Shown here in pieces: positions 17,719 to 26,920 of a stretch of 64,000 nucleotides of DNA (positions are counted from its first letter, which is position 1; each line of letters opens with the position of its first letter). The translations under genes were made by a program, and so were the position numbers. The notes under the pieces were generated by a model that was given only the letters and a program-made list of their open reading frames with translations, had not been told where the DNA came from and did not search any database. This stretch comes from Nitrosomonas sp. (lineage in GTDB: Bacteria; Pseudomonadota; Gammaproteobacteria; Burkholderiales; Nitrosomonadaceae), in contig JADJBK010000006.1 in NCBI GenBank assembly GCA_016703745.1, forward strand, positions 558,001-622,000, given 5' to 3'.

Positions 17719-18143
17719 CTTTCTTCTTTGGTTTTCTTCTGCTGCTGAGGCGGTGCAATCAGAGTGACCAGCTTCTCAGATTGGACCCCTTCTATGCGAA
17801 TCATTTTCCCTTCCACTGAGGCCCCTTGGTGAATCTTAACAGACCGGTAATGAATATCCCCCATAATTCTCGCATGTGACTGCAGCTCGAGTTCCTGTTC
17901 AACATAGATCGGGCCTTTGACCGTACCATTGACCACCATATGTGTCACTTTCACCTTGCCTTCAATCACGCCCTGCTCACTTAACACCAGCATGGAAAGT
18001 GATTCGCCTTCTGCCACCACGCTGCCACACACACGCCCATCCACTCTCAACCCCCCTGCAAAATGAATATCGCCCGCAATGGCGGTATTAGATCCAATCA
18101 GGGTATCAATATGACTGATTGCTTTGTTTTTTTGCCAAAACAT
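17712..18143 (-). CDS. bactofilin
   Basis: A 143-residue cytoskeletal protein of the bactofilin (CcmA/BacA) family. The central part is the right-handed beta-helix with repeating short strands and glycines (NTAIAGDIHFAGGLRVDGRVCGSVV, broken into turns, then VIEGKVKVTHMVVNGTVKGPIYVEQ). Bactofilins polymerise without nucleotide and help position cell-wall enzymes or other envelope factors. The C-terminal tail is short and charged (QQQKKTKEESD), and its last codons fall in a 35-bp repeat, so the native tail may have been altered. Nine bp downstream of the coiled-coil membrane protein, likely one operon. Confidence 0.93.
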   Translation of the reverse strand: MFWQKNKAISHIDTLIGSNTAIAGDIHFAGGLRVDGRVCGSVVAEGESLSMLVLSEQGVIEGKVKVTHMVVNGTVKGPIYVEQELELQSHARIMGDIHYRSVKIHQGASVEGKMIRIEGVQSEKLVTLIAPPQQQKKTKEESD

Positions 18144-18152
18144 GTGGATTCC

Positions 18153-18893
18153 TCAAGGGAGTAACTGGATTGTTTTTGTCAGAATAGGTTTGCTTTCACC
18201 ATTTTCAAATATTCTGACCTGCAGACTTTCAACGACTGTCTCCGTAGGTACCTGAAAGCTTTTTTCCAAACGGTGATAATAGCGAAAATTAACTGGGAAT
18301 CCCTTAGATGCATTCTCATCCACCAAGGAAATCAATTTCTTATCATCATCCTGTTTTAATTCAACGGCAAATTCCAGATTACCTATAAAATTCTTGAGTC
18401 GCTTGCCACCCTGTGCCAGCAAGAGTGTATAAAGATACTCGCCTGGGATCTGGCTTGGTTCCAGTGAAAATCGATGGATAACGAGCTCAGCATCTGCAGC
18501 TTCATCATTCCCGGATATCAACCGCTGAAAGAGTGATAAATCTTCACGCAAGCGCTCATTTTCTTCATCCAGCGATTTTACCTGCTTGGCTAGATCCACT
18601 CGTGTGGCATTACTAATTTGTAGTTGTCTCACGAGGTCGGCTATCTGTGTACAAAGCGCCTCATTATATTTTTTCAGGCAATTACTGGCTTCAAGTATCT
18701 GCTCAAGTGCTGGATCGTTAGTGGCAACATTTCCACTATCCACTGTGCCCGTTCCTTTGCCAGTTTCATATGCACCATAAGCGAGCAAAGCAACCAGCAG
18801 CAAACCAATGGCAGTTAACAGTACACGTTTGTACCAAGGTACATGGGCTTTTACCACCATAACCGGTGCACTGATATTGGTTTTACTACGCAT
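18153..18893 (-). CDS. membrane-anchored coiled-coil protein (DUF6776-like)
   Basis: A 246-residue protein with one membrane helix (about 22-43, VLLTAIGLLLVALLAYGAY), a coiled coil at about 60-125 (LVRQLQISNATRVDLAKQ, then SLDEENERLREDLSLFQRL) and a beta-rich C-terminal domain expected in the periplasm. The arrangement resembles the DUF6776 family found beside bactofilin genes in betaproteobacteria. It could tie the bactofilin filament to the membrane; this is inference from gene order. No enzyme motif is seen. Confidence 0.75.
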   Translation of the reverse strand: MRSKTNISAPVMVVKAHVPWYKRVLLTAIGLLLVALLAYGAYETGKGTGTVDSGNVATNDPALEQILEASNCLKKYNEALCTQIADLVRQLQISNATRVDLAKQVKSLDEENERLREDLSLFQRLISGNDEAADAELVIHRFSLEPSQIPGEYLYTLLLAQGGKRLKNFIGNLEFAVELKQDDDKKLISLVDENASKGFPVNFRYYHRLEKSFQVPTETVVESLQVRIFENGESKPILTKTIQLLP

Positions 18894-18927
18894 CTGCTTG
18901 ATTATCTCTTATTATCATATCGAGGGT

Positions 18928-19956
18928 TTAGGGTAGTAAAGGAACGAGATCAATACCAGTCACCTCTCCCAGCCCGAACATTATATTCATATTCTGTACT
19001 GCCTGTCCGGCCGCGCCCTTGACCAAATTATCTGTTACGGATAAAACTACTGCCATCTCACCCTGTTGCGGGCGATGAACAGCAAGCCGGCAAATATTGG
19101 AGCCGCGAACAGAACGGGTCTCTGGGTGACTGCCTGCTGGCATCACATCGACAAAAGGTTCCCCCCGATAGCGATCCATATATAACGCCTGCAAATCAAT
19201 TTCTTTGGTTAATCTGGCGTAAAGTGTGGCATGAATGCCGCGAATCATTGGAGTCAAGTGTGGCACAAACGTCAAACCAACAGCTCTACCCGCCCGTTCG
19301 GATAACCCCTGCCGGATCTCCGGCAAATGACGATGCCCTGGTACACCGTAAGACTTAAAATTATCAGCTGCCTCTCCAAAAAGAATAGGCACTTCTGCCT
19401 TACGCCCCGCCCCGGATACACCCGACTTGGTATCCGCTATCAGACAATCACTATCTACCACTCCGGCTTCGATCAGCGGGAAAAAACCCAGCTGTACTGC
19501 TGTCGGATAACAGCCTGGGTTCGCAATTAACCGTGCATGACGTATTTTTTCTCGATTAACTTCTGGCAATCCATAAACTGCTTCCGCTATCAAGTCGGGA
19601 GCAGAATGTTTCATCCCATACCATTTTTCCCATAGCAGAATATCCTTAATTCTAAAATCAGCAGAAAGATCAATAATTTTTACATTTGCAGCCAGCAACG
19701 CGGCTGCCTGATGCATCGCCACTCCATTAGGGGTTGCAAAAAAAACGACATCACATTGCTCAAGATTAGCCTGTGCCGGATCACTGAATTGCAGATCAAT
19801 CAAACCACGCAAGCTTGGAAAAAGAACATCAACTCCCTGCCCACTTTCCTGACGAGAAGTAATTGCTTTTATCGTTACCTCCGGGTGTCGCACCAATATG
19901 CGTAGGAGCTCAACACCCGTATAGCCGGTACCACCAACGATGCCAACTTTAATCAT
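18928..19956 (-). CDS. argC: N-acetyl-gamma-glutamyl-phosphate reductase
   Basis: NADPH-dependent third step of arginine synthesis. The 342 residues begin with the nucleotide-binding GGTGYTGVELLRIL, contain the active-site cysteine in ANPGCYPTAVQLG and the catalytic histidine region VPGHRHLPEI, and end with the dimer domain. Length is standard for the short type of ArgC. It precedes the coiled-coil/bactofilin pair by 34 bp on the same strand, an arrangement common in related genomes. Other arg genes are not in the window. Confidence 0.97.
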   Translation of the reverse strand: MIKVGIVGGTGYTGVELLRILVRHPEVTIKAITSRQESGQGVDVLFPSLRGLIDLQFSDPAQANLEQCDVVFFATPNGVAMHQAAALLAANVKIIDLSADFRIKDILLWEKWYGMKHSAPDLIAEAVYGLPEVNREKIRHARLIANPGCYPTAVQLGFFPLIEAGVVDSDCLIADTKSGVSGAGRKAEVPILFGEAADNFKSYGVPGHRHLPEIRQGLSERAGRAVGLTFVPHLTPMIRGIHATLYARLTKEIDLQALYMDRYRGEPFVDVMPAGSHPETRSVRGSNICRLAVHRPQQGEMAVVLSVTDNLVKGAAGQAVQNMNIMFGLGEVTGIDLVPLLP

Positions 19957-20163
19957 TTATAAAAGATAGTAATGATTCGGAAAGCTCTATTTTAACCCAT
20001 TGGTGCTGTCATCACGGACAAAGAAAAGACTGGCCAAGAAGTATCTATTCAGCCCATAAGCTCATGAGTTCACCCCGTAAAAGGGTTTTACCGATTGCTT
20101 GCGACAACAAAATACTCAAGGAGATTGGTGACCGACAGGGGTGTCAGTCAAACACGGACTAGT

Positions 20164-22053
20164 TTAAAAGCTTTCTTCTTTAATTTGCACTTCTGAGCGC
20201 TGTCTGAGTCCGGATAGATAGGCATCCAACTCTTCCTGGCTGCGAAGTTGTTGTAGCTGGTTGATAAAAGCCTTATTTTTTCCATCTGCCAGCTCCCCGA
20301 CAGATTCAGTAATTTGGTTAATTCTGATCAGATCATATCCGCCCTGTTGGGTTGATTTTCCAATATAAACTGGAAATACCTGGCTTGTATCAACTTGGCT
20401 GACTAGACGCAAGGTTTCGAGATCGATACCTTGCGCCTGAGTATAAGAAATTTCAGCAGCTCCCCCCCAATCCAACTCATCATCCGTTTTTCCCGCTTGA
20501 AGGCGAGCCAGAATTTCCTGTCCTTTTTCAGAAACCAGACTTTGCACCAACTGTAGTTTTAAGCGAGAAATTACCTGATCTCGTACCAATTCTATGGATT
20601 GGGCAGTAGCGGGTCGATGCTCAAGTGCTCTAGCAGCAAGCAATGTGTCAGGCTGTACTTCAACTACCCCAGTATTAGATTGGCTATGGATAACATTATG
20701 TGAAAAAATTTCATCCAATACCGATTGATGCGTGACAAGTGGCGGCTCTATTGATTGACGGCTAATCCAGTCAGATTCTTGTATAGGGAGATTAAACATA
20801 TCTGCCGCTACCTGTAATGTATTGTTTTCCTCAAAAACGATATTCCGGAAATCTTCAGCAAGCTCACCAAATTTTTCTGATGCTTTCTGATGTTTAAGCA
20901 ACGCTTCAATATGGTCACTCACTTCATTAAAGCTTGCTACATCAGCTGATTTAATCTCAGCAAGTTTAATAATATGGAAACCAAAGAGGGTTTCTATCGG
21001 CCCACGGATTTCCTTCGGCTGCATAGAAAATACCTCATCCTCAAATGCTTTAACCATTAAACCCCTGCCAAAAAAACCAAGATCTCCTCCCATTTTGGCG
21101 GAGCCAGGATCTTCGGATACTTCTGCTGCCAATTCTTCAAATCTCTCAGGGTTTTGTTGCAGTTCCTGCAGAAGCTGTTCGGCCTTATTCCTAATCTCGG
21201 CTCTGGCTTCCTCAGTTATTTCTGCTGAAGCGGTCAGTAAAATGTGGCTGGCACGACGCTCTTCCGGGCGACCGAATTCATCTGGATGGTCACTAAAATA
21301 TTTTTTGGTTTCTTCCGCAGTCACTTCCTCCTGCTTTGCCAATTCATCAATCGACAGAACGATATATGCAACCCTTAACTGTTCAGGCAGCATGAAATCA
21401 CGATAATGATTGTCATAATAGGTCAGTATTTCAGTCTCATCCGGATTAATCTGGTCGACAAACTGATCGGAATGTAACGCAAATCGATTAATGTTGTACT
21501 TGGTGTCACTTAAACGAAAAAGTTTTTCAGTTACTGCTTCCGGCATAATCACGCTCTTGGTGATTCCCTCCAGAAGCTGTTGCTGCTTTAATTCATTAGC
21601 TAGTCTGGATTCAAACAAACTCGCAGACATCCCCTGGCGCTGCAGTAAATCCTGATAACGCTGTAGAGAAAATTTCCCGTTTTCCTGAAAAAAACTGATT
21701 GCCTGAATTTCTGCTGCCAGCTGCGTTTCAAGAATTGTCAAACCCAAAGAAGCGGCTTCCTGTTGTGCCAATTTCTGCCGAATCAAATTTTCCAGCACAC
21801 TTAATCGCATCTGAGGATTATCAAGTAGCGTGCTATCAAATTTATCTCCAAGCATATTTCGTAAGTTTTCCTGCTGATTACGTAATGCCTGCTCATAATC
21901 ACGGCGACTAATTTCTTCGCTACCTACCTTGGCAACATAACCTTCAGTGCCGTCACCACGATATGACTGGATTCCCCAGAACATAAATGGCAGAACCGCA
22001 ATGAACAAAACAACCTGAACAATAGTTTTCTTTTTATGAACGAAATCAAACAC
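20164..22053 (-). CDS. ppiD: PpiD-type periplasmic chaperone with parvulin domain
   Basis: A 629-residue inner-membrane-anchored folding factor. One N-terminal helix (about 13-29, QVVLFIAVLPFMFWGIQ) is followed by a SurA-like chaperone region and a PpiC rotamase domain at about 265-355 (RRASHILLTAS, GGDLGFFGRGLMVKAFED, FGFHIIKLAEI). A second, degenerate parvulin-like region follows. It associates with the Sec translocon exit in E. coli. Length matches PpiD. Downstream of hup and two tRNAs on the same strand, as in many proteobacteria. Confidence 0.94.
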   Translation of the reverse strand: MFDFVHKKKTIVQVVLFIAVLPFMFWGIQSYRGDGTEGYVAKVGSEEISRRDYEQALRNQQENLRNMLGDKFDSTLLDNPQMRLSVLENLIRQKLAQQEAASLGLTILETQLAAEIQAISFFQENGKFSLQRYQDLLQRQGMSASLFESRLANELKQQQLLEGITKSVIMPEAVTEKLFRLSDTKYNINRFALHSDQFVDQINPDETEILTYYDNHYRDFMLPEQLRVAYIVLSIDELAKQEEVTAEETKKYFSDHPDEFGRPEERRASHILLTASAEITEEARAEIRNKAEQLLQELQQNPERFEELAAEVSEDPGSAKMGGDLGFFGRGLMVKAFEDEVFSMQPKEIRGPIETLFGFHIIKLAEIKSADVASFNEVSDHIEALLKHQKASEKFGELAEDFRNIVFEENNTLQVAADMFNLPIQESDWISRQSIEPPLVTHQSVLDEIFSHNVIHSQSNTGVVEVQPDTLLAARALEHRPATAQSIELVRDQVISRLKLQLVQSLVSEKGQEILARLQAGKTDDELDWGGAAEISYTQAQGIDLETLRLVSQVDTSQVFPVYIGKSTQQGGYDLIRINQITESVGELADGKNKAFINQLQQLRSQEELDAYLSGLRQRSEVQIKEESF

Positions 22054-22208
22054 GGCAAAAATCCAGAAAATTAGGTAGAAGCAGTGTGCGATTTACAATA
22101 TTTAGGTGAATCGATATCACGGTTAAAACTGCCGTAAAGCACACATCTTGAAGGGATTGCGATAATGCATTATGAATCGGAATCGCGTCCGAATTTGTTT
22201 GAAAATTA

Positions 22209-22285
22209 TGGCGGAGTGGACGGGACTCGAACCCGCGACCCCCGGCGTGACAGGCCGGTATTCTAACCAACTGAACTACCACTCC
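22209..22285 (-). tRNA. tRNA-Asp (anticodon GTC)
   Basis: A 77-base cloverleaf on the minus strand: acceptor GGAGTGG pairs with CCACTCC, discriminator G, encoded CCA, anticodon loop CTGTCAC giving GTC, and T loop GGTTCGAGTCC. It lies 73 bp downstream of the tRNA-Val gene in the same direction. Confidence 0.97.
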
Positions 22286-22358
22286 TGGTCGTTCCTGCTA
22301 CTGTTAAGCTAATTTGACTGCAGAATTCTTGCATTTTAACACATTCAGGCACATTGCA

Positions 22359-22434
22359 TGGTGGGTGCTGACGGGATCGAACCGCCGACATTCGCCTTGT
22401 AAGGGCGACGCTCTACCAGCTGAGCTAAGCACCC
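22359..22434 (-). tRNA. tRNA-Val (anticodon TAC)
   Basis: A 76-base cloverleaf on the minus strand: acceptor GGGTGCT pairs with AGCACCC, discriminator A, encoded CCA, anticodon TAC in the CTTACAA loop, T loop GGTTCGATCCC. It follows hup by 29 bp, so it may be processed from a hup-tRNA transcript. Confidence 0.97.
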
Positions 22435-22463
22435 TCGCTACTGACACTTTGTTGCAAAGCAGG

Positions 22464-22736
22464 TCATTTTACCGCATCTTTAAGTGCTTTGCCAGCGGTG
22501 AATTTAGGTACTTTGGCCGCCTTTATCTTGATGGCTGCACCTGTTCGTGGATTACGGCCAGTTCGTGCCGCCCGTTTGCCTACCTTGAATGTTCCAAAGC
22601 CTACCAAAGTGACGCTGTCATCTTCACTAAGAGATTTCTTGATAGCAGCCAAAGCGCCGTTCAGTGCCTCACCAGCCTGAACTTTAGTAAGATTAGCAGA
22701 TTGAGCGATAGCATCGATGAGTTCAGATTTATTCAT
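22464..22736 (-). CDS. hupB: HU-type DNA-binding protein
   Basis: A 90-residue histone-like protein that bends and compacts DNA as a dimer. MNKSELIDAIAQSANLTK at the N terminus, GFGTFKVGKRAARTGRNPRTG (the DNA-gripping beta arm, read in two parts) and a lysine-rich end are diagnostic; the arm keeps the RNP motif with the intercalating proline. IHF subunits differ in the arm, so HU is preferred. Followed by tRNA-Val and tRNA-Asp on the same strand. Confidence 0.96.
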   Translation of the reverse strand: MNKSELIDAIAQSANLTKVQAGEALNGALAAIKKSLSEDDSVTLVGFGTFKVGKRAARTGRNPRTGAAIKIKAAKVPKFTAGKALKDAVK

Positions 22737-22942
22737 GACATTCCCCTTTATCTTGTTTCAAGGTTTACTAAAATATAAAACAATAATTCAAAAATAGTGC
22801 AGGTGCACTTATATCAAGGCATTTTGCGCTCGTCAAGCGGCGATACGTAAATATTTCCGGTTATTTATTGCCATATCATTTGATTTGTATGGGTTTTTTA
22901 TTTTTTTATAGATTTACTCAATAAATATCATATTGATTTAAA

Positions 22943-23944
22943 TCAATTATTATAATGACACACTTCCGGCTTCGGCTCTCTTTCCAGCATAGTCTGGATT
23001 GCGTCCTGTACCGGCATATTTTCATATAAGATTTCGTAAACCGCTTCTGTAACAGGCATGTCAACACCCAGTCTACCTGCAAAATTATGTGCTTCACTTA
23101 CAGTATAGACGCCTTCAGTGACATGACCAATACGAGACAAGATTTCCGGCAAGCGCATTCCTGAAGACAATAACAAGCCAACCTGACGGTTTCTGGATAA
23201 ATCACCCGTGCAGGTCAATATTAAATCCCCCACGCCTGCCAGACCCATAAAAGTTTCATGGCATCCACCAAGTGCCACTCCTAACCGGGTTATCTCTGCC
23301 AGTCCACGTGTAATCAGGGCCGCACGAGCATTATTACCAAACGCCATTCCATCGGCAATCCCGGCGGCAATCGCAATAACATTTTTGAGTGCACCAGCAA
23401 TTTCTACGCCAAGGACATCACTACTGGCGTAAACGCGTAGATAGGTAGTGTGAATTTTGCCTGCTATCATTGAAGCAAAATGGGAATCATGCGCAGCCAA
23501 TGTCAGCGCTGCCGGTAGACCTTGCGCTATTTCCTGGGCAAAGCTTGGTCCGGATAGTACACCACACAAAGCTGTGGGTGAGTAGACATCCGATACAATT
23601 TGATGTGGAAGTTTTGCAGAGGACACTTCCAATCCTTTGCAGGCAAGCACCAGTGGGAGCGCACAGTTTAACGCGGTCAGCTGCATCAGAATATCTCGCA
23701 AACCAGAAACGGGAACAGCTACCAGGATCAATTCAGCCTGCCTTATTGCGCTATTTAGTTGAGCAGTAAGCTGGATAGATTTTGGTAAATTATGCCCAGG
23801 CAGGTAGCGCTGATTCATGCGATGTTGGAGCATCTCGTCCAGATGATCTTGACTGCGTGCCCATAAAGTGACTGGATGACGAGTTGCAAGGTGGATGGAT
23901 AGTGCTGTACCCCAAGCACCAGCACCCAGAACCAGAATATTCAT
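22943..23944 (-). CDS. gpsA: glycerol-3-phosphate dehydrogenase (NAD(P)+)
   Basis: Reduces dihydroxyacetone phosphate to sn-glycerol 3-phosphate for phospholipid synthesis. The 333 residues show the dinucleotide fold GAGAWGTALS at the start, LACKGLE, GPSFAQEIAQGLPAA, the catalytic lysine region EIAGALKNVIAIAAGIADG and GLAGVGDLILTC. Length is standard. Its start overlaps the stop of the SH3 protein (ATGA), and it ends the run rhodanese-grxC-secB-SH3-gpsA on the minus strand. Confidence 0.97.
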   Translation of the reverse strand: MNILVLGAGAWGTALSIHLATRHPVTLWARSQDHLDEMLQHRMNQRYLPGHNLPKSIQLTAQLNSAIRQAELILVAVPVSGLRDILMQLTALNCALPLVLACKGLEVSSAKLPHQIVSDVYSPTALCGVLSGPSFAQEIAQGLPAALTLAAHDSHFASMIAGKIHTTYLRVYASSDVLGVEIAGALKNVIAIAAGIADGMAFGNNARAALITRGLAEITRLGVALGGCHETFMGLAGVGDLILTCTGDLSRNRQVGLLLSSGMRLPEILSRIGHVTEGVYTVSEAHNFAGRLGVDMPVTEAVYEILYENMPVQDAIQTMLEREPKPEVCHYNN

Positions 23945-24432
23945 AATCCCCAGATCTGAGCAGTATTGACAAATCCGGTATCACCATCCGGGTGTCTGAC
24001 TTTTGCCCATTGACCAGAAACCGTTTCAAGCCATTCCAGGATTACATCTTGTTCAGCCTGATATACGATATCAGAAGCAGTATTAGCAGATAAATGGATA
24101 TTAGCAATAGCCGTATTGACAATGACGAAGCGTTTGGTGCTCAGGTTATTGCTCTCTATCCAGGCAACGCGTCCGAGACTATCTCGCACCTTAGTCCACT
24201 CTGCCAGTCTGGTTAACATTTCGAGCGGCAAATTTCGACTGACAACAAACAATTTCTCAGCGTTGTGCGAGGGGGCATCATACAGCAGGGATGCTGGATT
24301 AACGACCGAAAGAAACAGCTTTGTATTTTTCTCATCCGCCATCACCTGACTGAAAGAAAGCAGCAAGACTAGTCCACAGAAGAAAAAGAGCAGGCAATAA
24401 TACCTGCAACCAATGCGTCGATCACCCATCAA
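23941..24432 (-). CDS. exported bacterial SH3-domain protein
   Basis: A 163-residue protein with a hydrophobic export signal (about 10-32) and two bacterial SH3-like repeats, one around SLLYDAPSHNAEKLFVVSRNLPLEM and one around IHLSANTASDIVYQAEQDVILEW (each written here only in part by position 45-95 and 108-160). Such domains bind peptidoglycan or proteins in the periplasm. It directly follows secB with no gap and overlaps gpsA by 4 bp, so it is translated from the same message. Function not known beyond the domain. Confidence 0.85.
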   Translation of the reverse strand: MMGDRRIGCRYYCLLFFFCGLVLLLSFSQVMADEKNTKLFLSVVNPASLLYDAPSHNAEKLFVVSRNLPLEMLTRLAEWTKVRDSLGRVAWIESNNLSTKRFVIVNTAIANIHLSANTASDIVYQAEQDVILEWLETVSGQWAKVRHPDGDTGFVNTAQIWGL

Positions 24433-24933
24433 TCAATGCTTGGTGGCACTATCCAGTGGAGATGAGTCTTTTGATGTATTGTCATCAGCTTGCGCTTGCT
24501 CTTGCTGTTGTTTTTTTTGCTGATAAATCGCATCAAAATTTACTGGATTAAGAATAACCGCAGGAAAACCCGCGCGGGTAACAACATCCGAGATTGTTTC
24601 CCTCAGGTAGGGAAACAGAATATTGGGGCACAGAATACCCAGTACCGGTTCAATATCATCACCTGGAACATCTTTAATCCGGAAAATACCAGCCTGATGA
24701 GCCTCAACCAGAAACATCACGACATCCTTTTCTTTCAGGCGGGCTGTTACGGTCGCGGTTAGCACCACTTCATGAATATCACCGTTGATAAGTGCATCTT
24801 TTGTGCCCAGTTGCAAATTAATTTCCGGCGCTTCACGTTCCAGAAAAATTTCGGGTGCATTGGGTATTTCCAGTGAAATATCTTTGGCATAAATCTTTTC
24901 GATAACGAAAACTGGTTGCTTCTGCTCAGTCAT
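24433..24933 (-). CDS. secB: SecB export chaperone
   Basis: Tetrameric chaperone that keeps preproteins unfolded and hands them to SecA, whose gene is at 44642-47380. The 166 residues show the family pattern FVIEKIYAKDISLEIPNAP at the start, LTATVTARLKEKDV, and the SecA-contacting CPNILFPYLRE segment near 110-120, then an acidic, glutamine-rich tail. It lies between grxC and the SH3 gene in the conserved export/redox operon. Confidence 0.96.
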   Translation of the reverse strand: MTEQKQPVFVIEKIYAKDISLEIPNAPEIFLEREAPEINLQLGTKDALINGDIHEVVLTATVTARLKEKDVVMFLVEAHQAGIFRIKDVPGDDIEPVLGILCPNILFPYLRETISDVVTRAGFPAVILNPVNFDAIYQQKKQQQEQAQADDNTSKDSSPLDSATKH

Positions 24934-24977
24934 GCTTAATCCCGGTAGATACGTTAATTAAAATTGATACATGGTTT

Positions 24978-25235
24978 TTAGTTTGCCAGCAAACTAACAA
25001 TTCCCCCTTCTTGGTCCAGCAATGCCAGATCATCGTAACCACCAACGTGGGTTTGTCCAATATAAATTTGCGGCACGGTACGACGACCCGTTTTCTGCAT
25101 CATCTCCATTCGCTGTTCCGGCTGTAAATCCACGCGGATCTTTTCAATTTCTTCCACACCACGCGCGCGTAATAATTTCTCTGCCATGGTGCAGTATGGA
25201 CAAAAACCGGAAACGTACATGATAACCTTGGGCAT
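24978..25235 (-). CDS. grxC: glutaredoxin 3
   Basis: An 85-residue glutathione-dependent thiol oxidoreductase with active site CPYC at residues 12-15, the cis-proline in RTVPQIYI and the glutathione-binding GGYDDL near residue 67. Length and motifs match Grx3. It precedes secB by 44 bp and follows the rhodanese-like gene by 33 bp on the same strand, a gene order typical of proteobacteria. Confidence 0.96.
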   Translation of the reverse strand: MPKVIMYVSGFCPYCTMAEKLLRARGVEEIEKIRVDLQPEQRMEMMQKTGRRTVPQIYIGQTHVGGYDDLALLDQEGGIVSLLAN

Positions 25236-25268
25236 AGGTAAATAATTCCTGCTAAAAAATACGATCGG

Positions 25269-25685
25269 CTACTCTTTAACCAGTGGAAGATTCTCTCGCT
25301 TCCAGCCATCAATACCTCCACTAAGACTGAATACGCGTTCGAAGCCATTTTTATGCAAAATTGCACCTGTCTGTGCTGCGCGCAAATTTGGTGTGAAGAT
25401 GATGATAATAGGTTTTTTTTTGTATTTTTCCAGTTCGCCCAGGCGTTCCTGTACCGATGCTTGTGGAATGTGCTCGGAGTCAGGCAAGTGCCCACTGGCA
25501 TAATCGCCATCATCTCTCACATCCAATACAACAGCATGTTCGTAGTTGATCAACCGAACGGCCTGCTGCGCGTCGATTTCTTTTGCACCATGACGCATAA
25601 TCAGAGGAAATAGCAACATCCCGCCACTCAACATGGCAGCGATCACAAAAAACATGTTGTCGATTAAAAAGGTAGATTCCATCAT
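25269..25685 (-). CDS. membrane-anchored rhodanese-like protein lacking the catalytic cysteine
   Basis: A 138-residue protein with an N-terminal membrane helix (about 9-29) and one rhodanese domain (VVLDVRDDGDYASGHLPDSEHIP at 52-74). In active rhodaneses the loop reads C-x-x-G-x-R; here it is IIFTPNLRAAQ, with threonine 98 where cysteine is expected and no glycine. Sulphur transfer by the usual route is therefore unlikely. It heads the grxC-secB-SH3-gpsA run, as its YibN-type relatives do elsewhere. The role may be structural or regulatory. Confidence 0.88.
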   Translation of the reverse strand: MMESTFLIDNMFFVIAAMLSGGMLLFPLIMRHGAKEIDAQQAVRLINYEHAVVLDVRDDGDYASGHLPDSEHIPQASVQERLGELEKYKKKPIIIIFTPNLRAAQTGAILHKNGFERVFSLSGGIDGWKRENLPLVKE

Positions 25686-26068
25686 TTAAAGCCCGGTCTC
25701 ACAAAAAGCGCTATTCTAACAAAGAATGCTTACACTATTTTTCCACGTGACGATTAATTAACTGACACCTTGTACCAACGCTACCTTAACCGTTTATGGT
25801 ATTCGTCGGTGCGGGATTAGCGAACGAGTCTGACCAGACATAACTGACGAACGTCAATTGCTCCCGGAATACACAAAAACTTACCGGTTTTCACGGGTCT
25901 GCGGATTATGATAACGAGGCGATACTAAAACCAGTTGTTTCTATCACAGGCAATCATCCCATACCAAGTGTCACTATATCGGAAAAATATAAGCCCACAG
26001 AGTGGGCTATACGTTAGCGTTCCAAGGTTTTATACTTCAATGCTGAGCCCATGGTTCTGGAAAACAGG
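25686..26068. other. intergenic stretch between the rhodanese and fabI genes
   Basis: About 380 bp with no supported gene. It holds the fabI terminator (25992-26008), and several short dyads such as TGACGAACGTCA near 25848-25859 and GTCTGACCAGAC near 25828-25839. It is the likely promoter region of the rhodanese-to-gpsA operon. A small RNA cannot be excluded but I could not match a known family. Confidence 0.5.
25992..26008 (-). terminator. rho-independent terminator of fabI
   Basis: On the minus strand AGCCCAC, loop TCT, GTGGGCT, followed by TATATTTTT. It is 60 bp past the fabI stop. The stem is 7 bp and perfect. Confidence 0.75.
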
Positions 26069-26848
26069 CTACAAATCAAAAGCAACAGTATTAAAACCTG
26101 CATCCACATAAGTGATTTCCCCGGTAATACCGCTGGCAAGGTCGCTACACAAAAATGCAGCGGCATTACCAACTTCATCAATGGTGACATTCCTATGGAG
26201 TGGAGCAACTTTTTCTGTATACCCTAATAGCTTCCCAAAATCACCAATACCAGATGCCGCAAGTGTTTTGATCGGTCCAGCAGAGACCGCATTCACTCTG
26301 ATCCCATGTTTTCCCAAACTAGAAGCCATAAAACGCACATTGGCCTCCAGACTCGCCTTGGCTAAACCCATTACGTTGTAATTTGGCATGACGCGTACCG
26401 CGCCCAAATAACTGAGGGTCAGCAACGCTGCTTGCCTGCCTTGCATTAATGACAGCCCGGATTTTGCTAATGCTGCAAAACTATACGAACTCACATCATG
26501 CGCAATATGGAAAGCCTCGCGCGTCACACTTTGCAGATAATCACCCGCTAAAGCTGCACGTGGCGCAAATGCAATGGAATGTACGATGCCATCGAGCCCA
26601 TCCCAGCAACCGGCCAGCTGCTGGAAACACTGGTCAATTTCTTCATCTTTGCTAACATCGCAGCGAAACAGCAGCTTGCTATCGAAATCTGCCGCCAGTT
26701 TTCTGACACGTTCCTGCAATTCGTCTGATTGATAAGTAAATGCCAGCGTTGCTCCTTCTCGGTGCATTGCACGCGCAATACCATAAGCAATGGAACGACT
26801 GCTAAGCAGACCAGTAATTAGTATTTTTTTGTTGACCAGAAATCCCAT
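26069..26848 (-). CDS. fabI: enoyl-[acyl-carrier-protein] reductase (NADH)
   Basis: Last reduction of each fatty-acid elongation cycle. The 259-residue short-chain reductase shows the FabI-type nucleotide motif LITGLLSSRSIAYGIA, the catalytic Tyr and Lys spaced as in YNVMGLAKASLEA (preceded by the SYLGA strand), VNAVSAGPIKTLAA, and the C-terminal GEITYVDAGFN. Ends in a clear terminator. It is 73 bp downstream of the aminotransferase gene on the same strand. Confidence 0.97.
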   Translation of the reverse strand: MGFLVNKKILITGLLSSRSIAYGIARAMHREGATLAFTYQSDELQERVRKLAADFDSKLLFRCDVSKDEEIDQCFQQLAGCWDGLDGIVHSIAFAPRAALAGDYLQSVTREAFHIAHDVSSYSFAALAKSGLSLMQGRQAALLTLSYLGAVRVMPNYNVMGLAKASLEANVRFMASSLGKHGIRVNAVSAGPIKTLAASGIGDFGKLLGYTEKVAPLHRNVTIDEVGNAAAFLCSDLASGITGEITYVDAGFNTVAFDL

Positions 26849-26920
26849 GATGTCACTTCCTCAAATATTTTTTATAGAATCTCATGTTGCATGCGTAAAG
26901 CAAATCGGCTTCAGGGATAA

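Noticed and set aside
25741..25985. 6S RNA or another small RNA gene
   Set aside because: Some dyads occur but no match to the long 6S hairpin with its central bulge.
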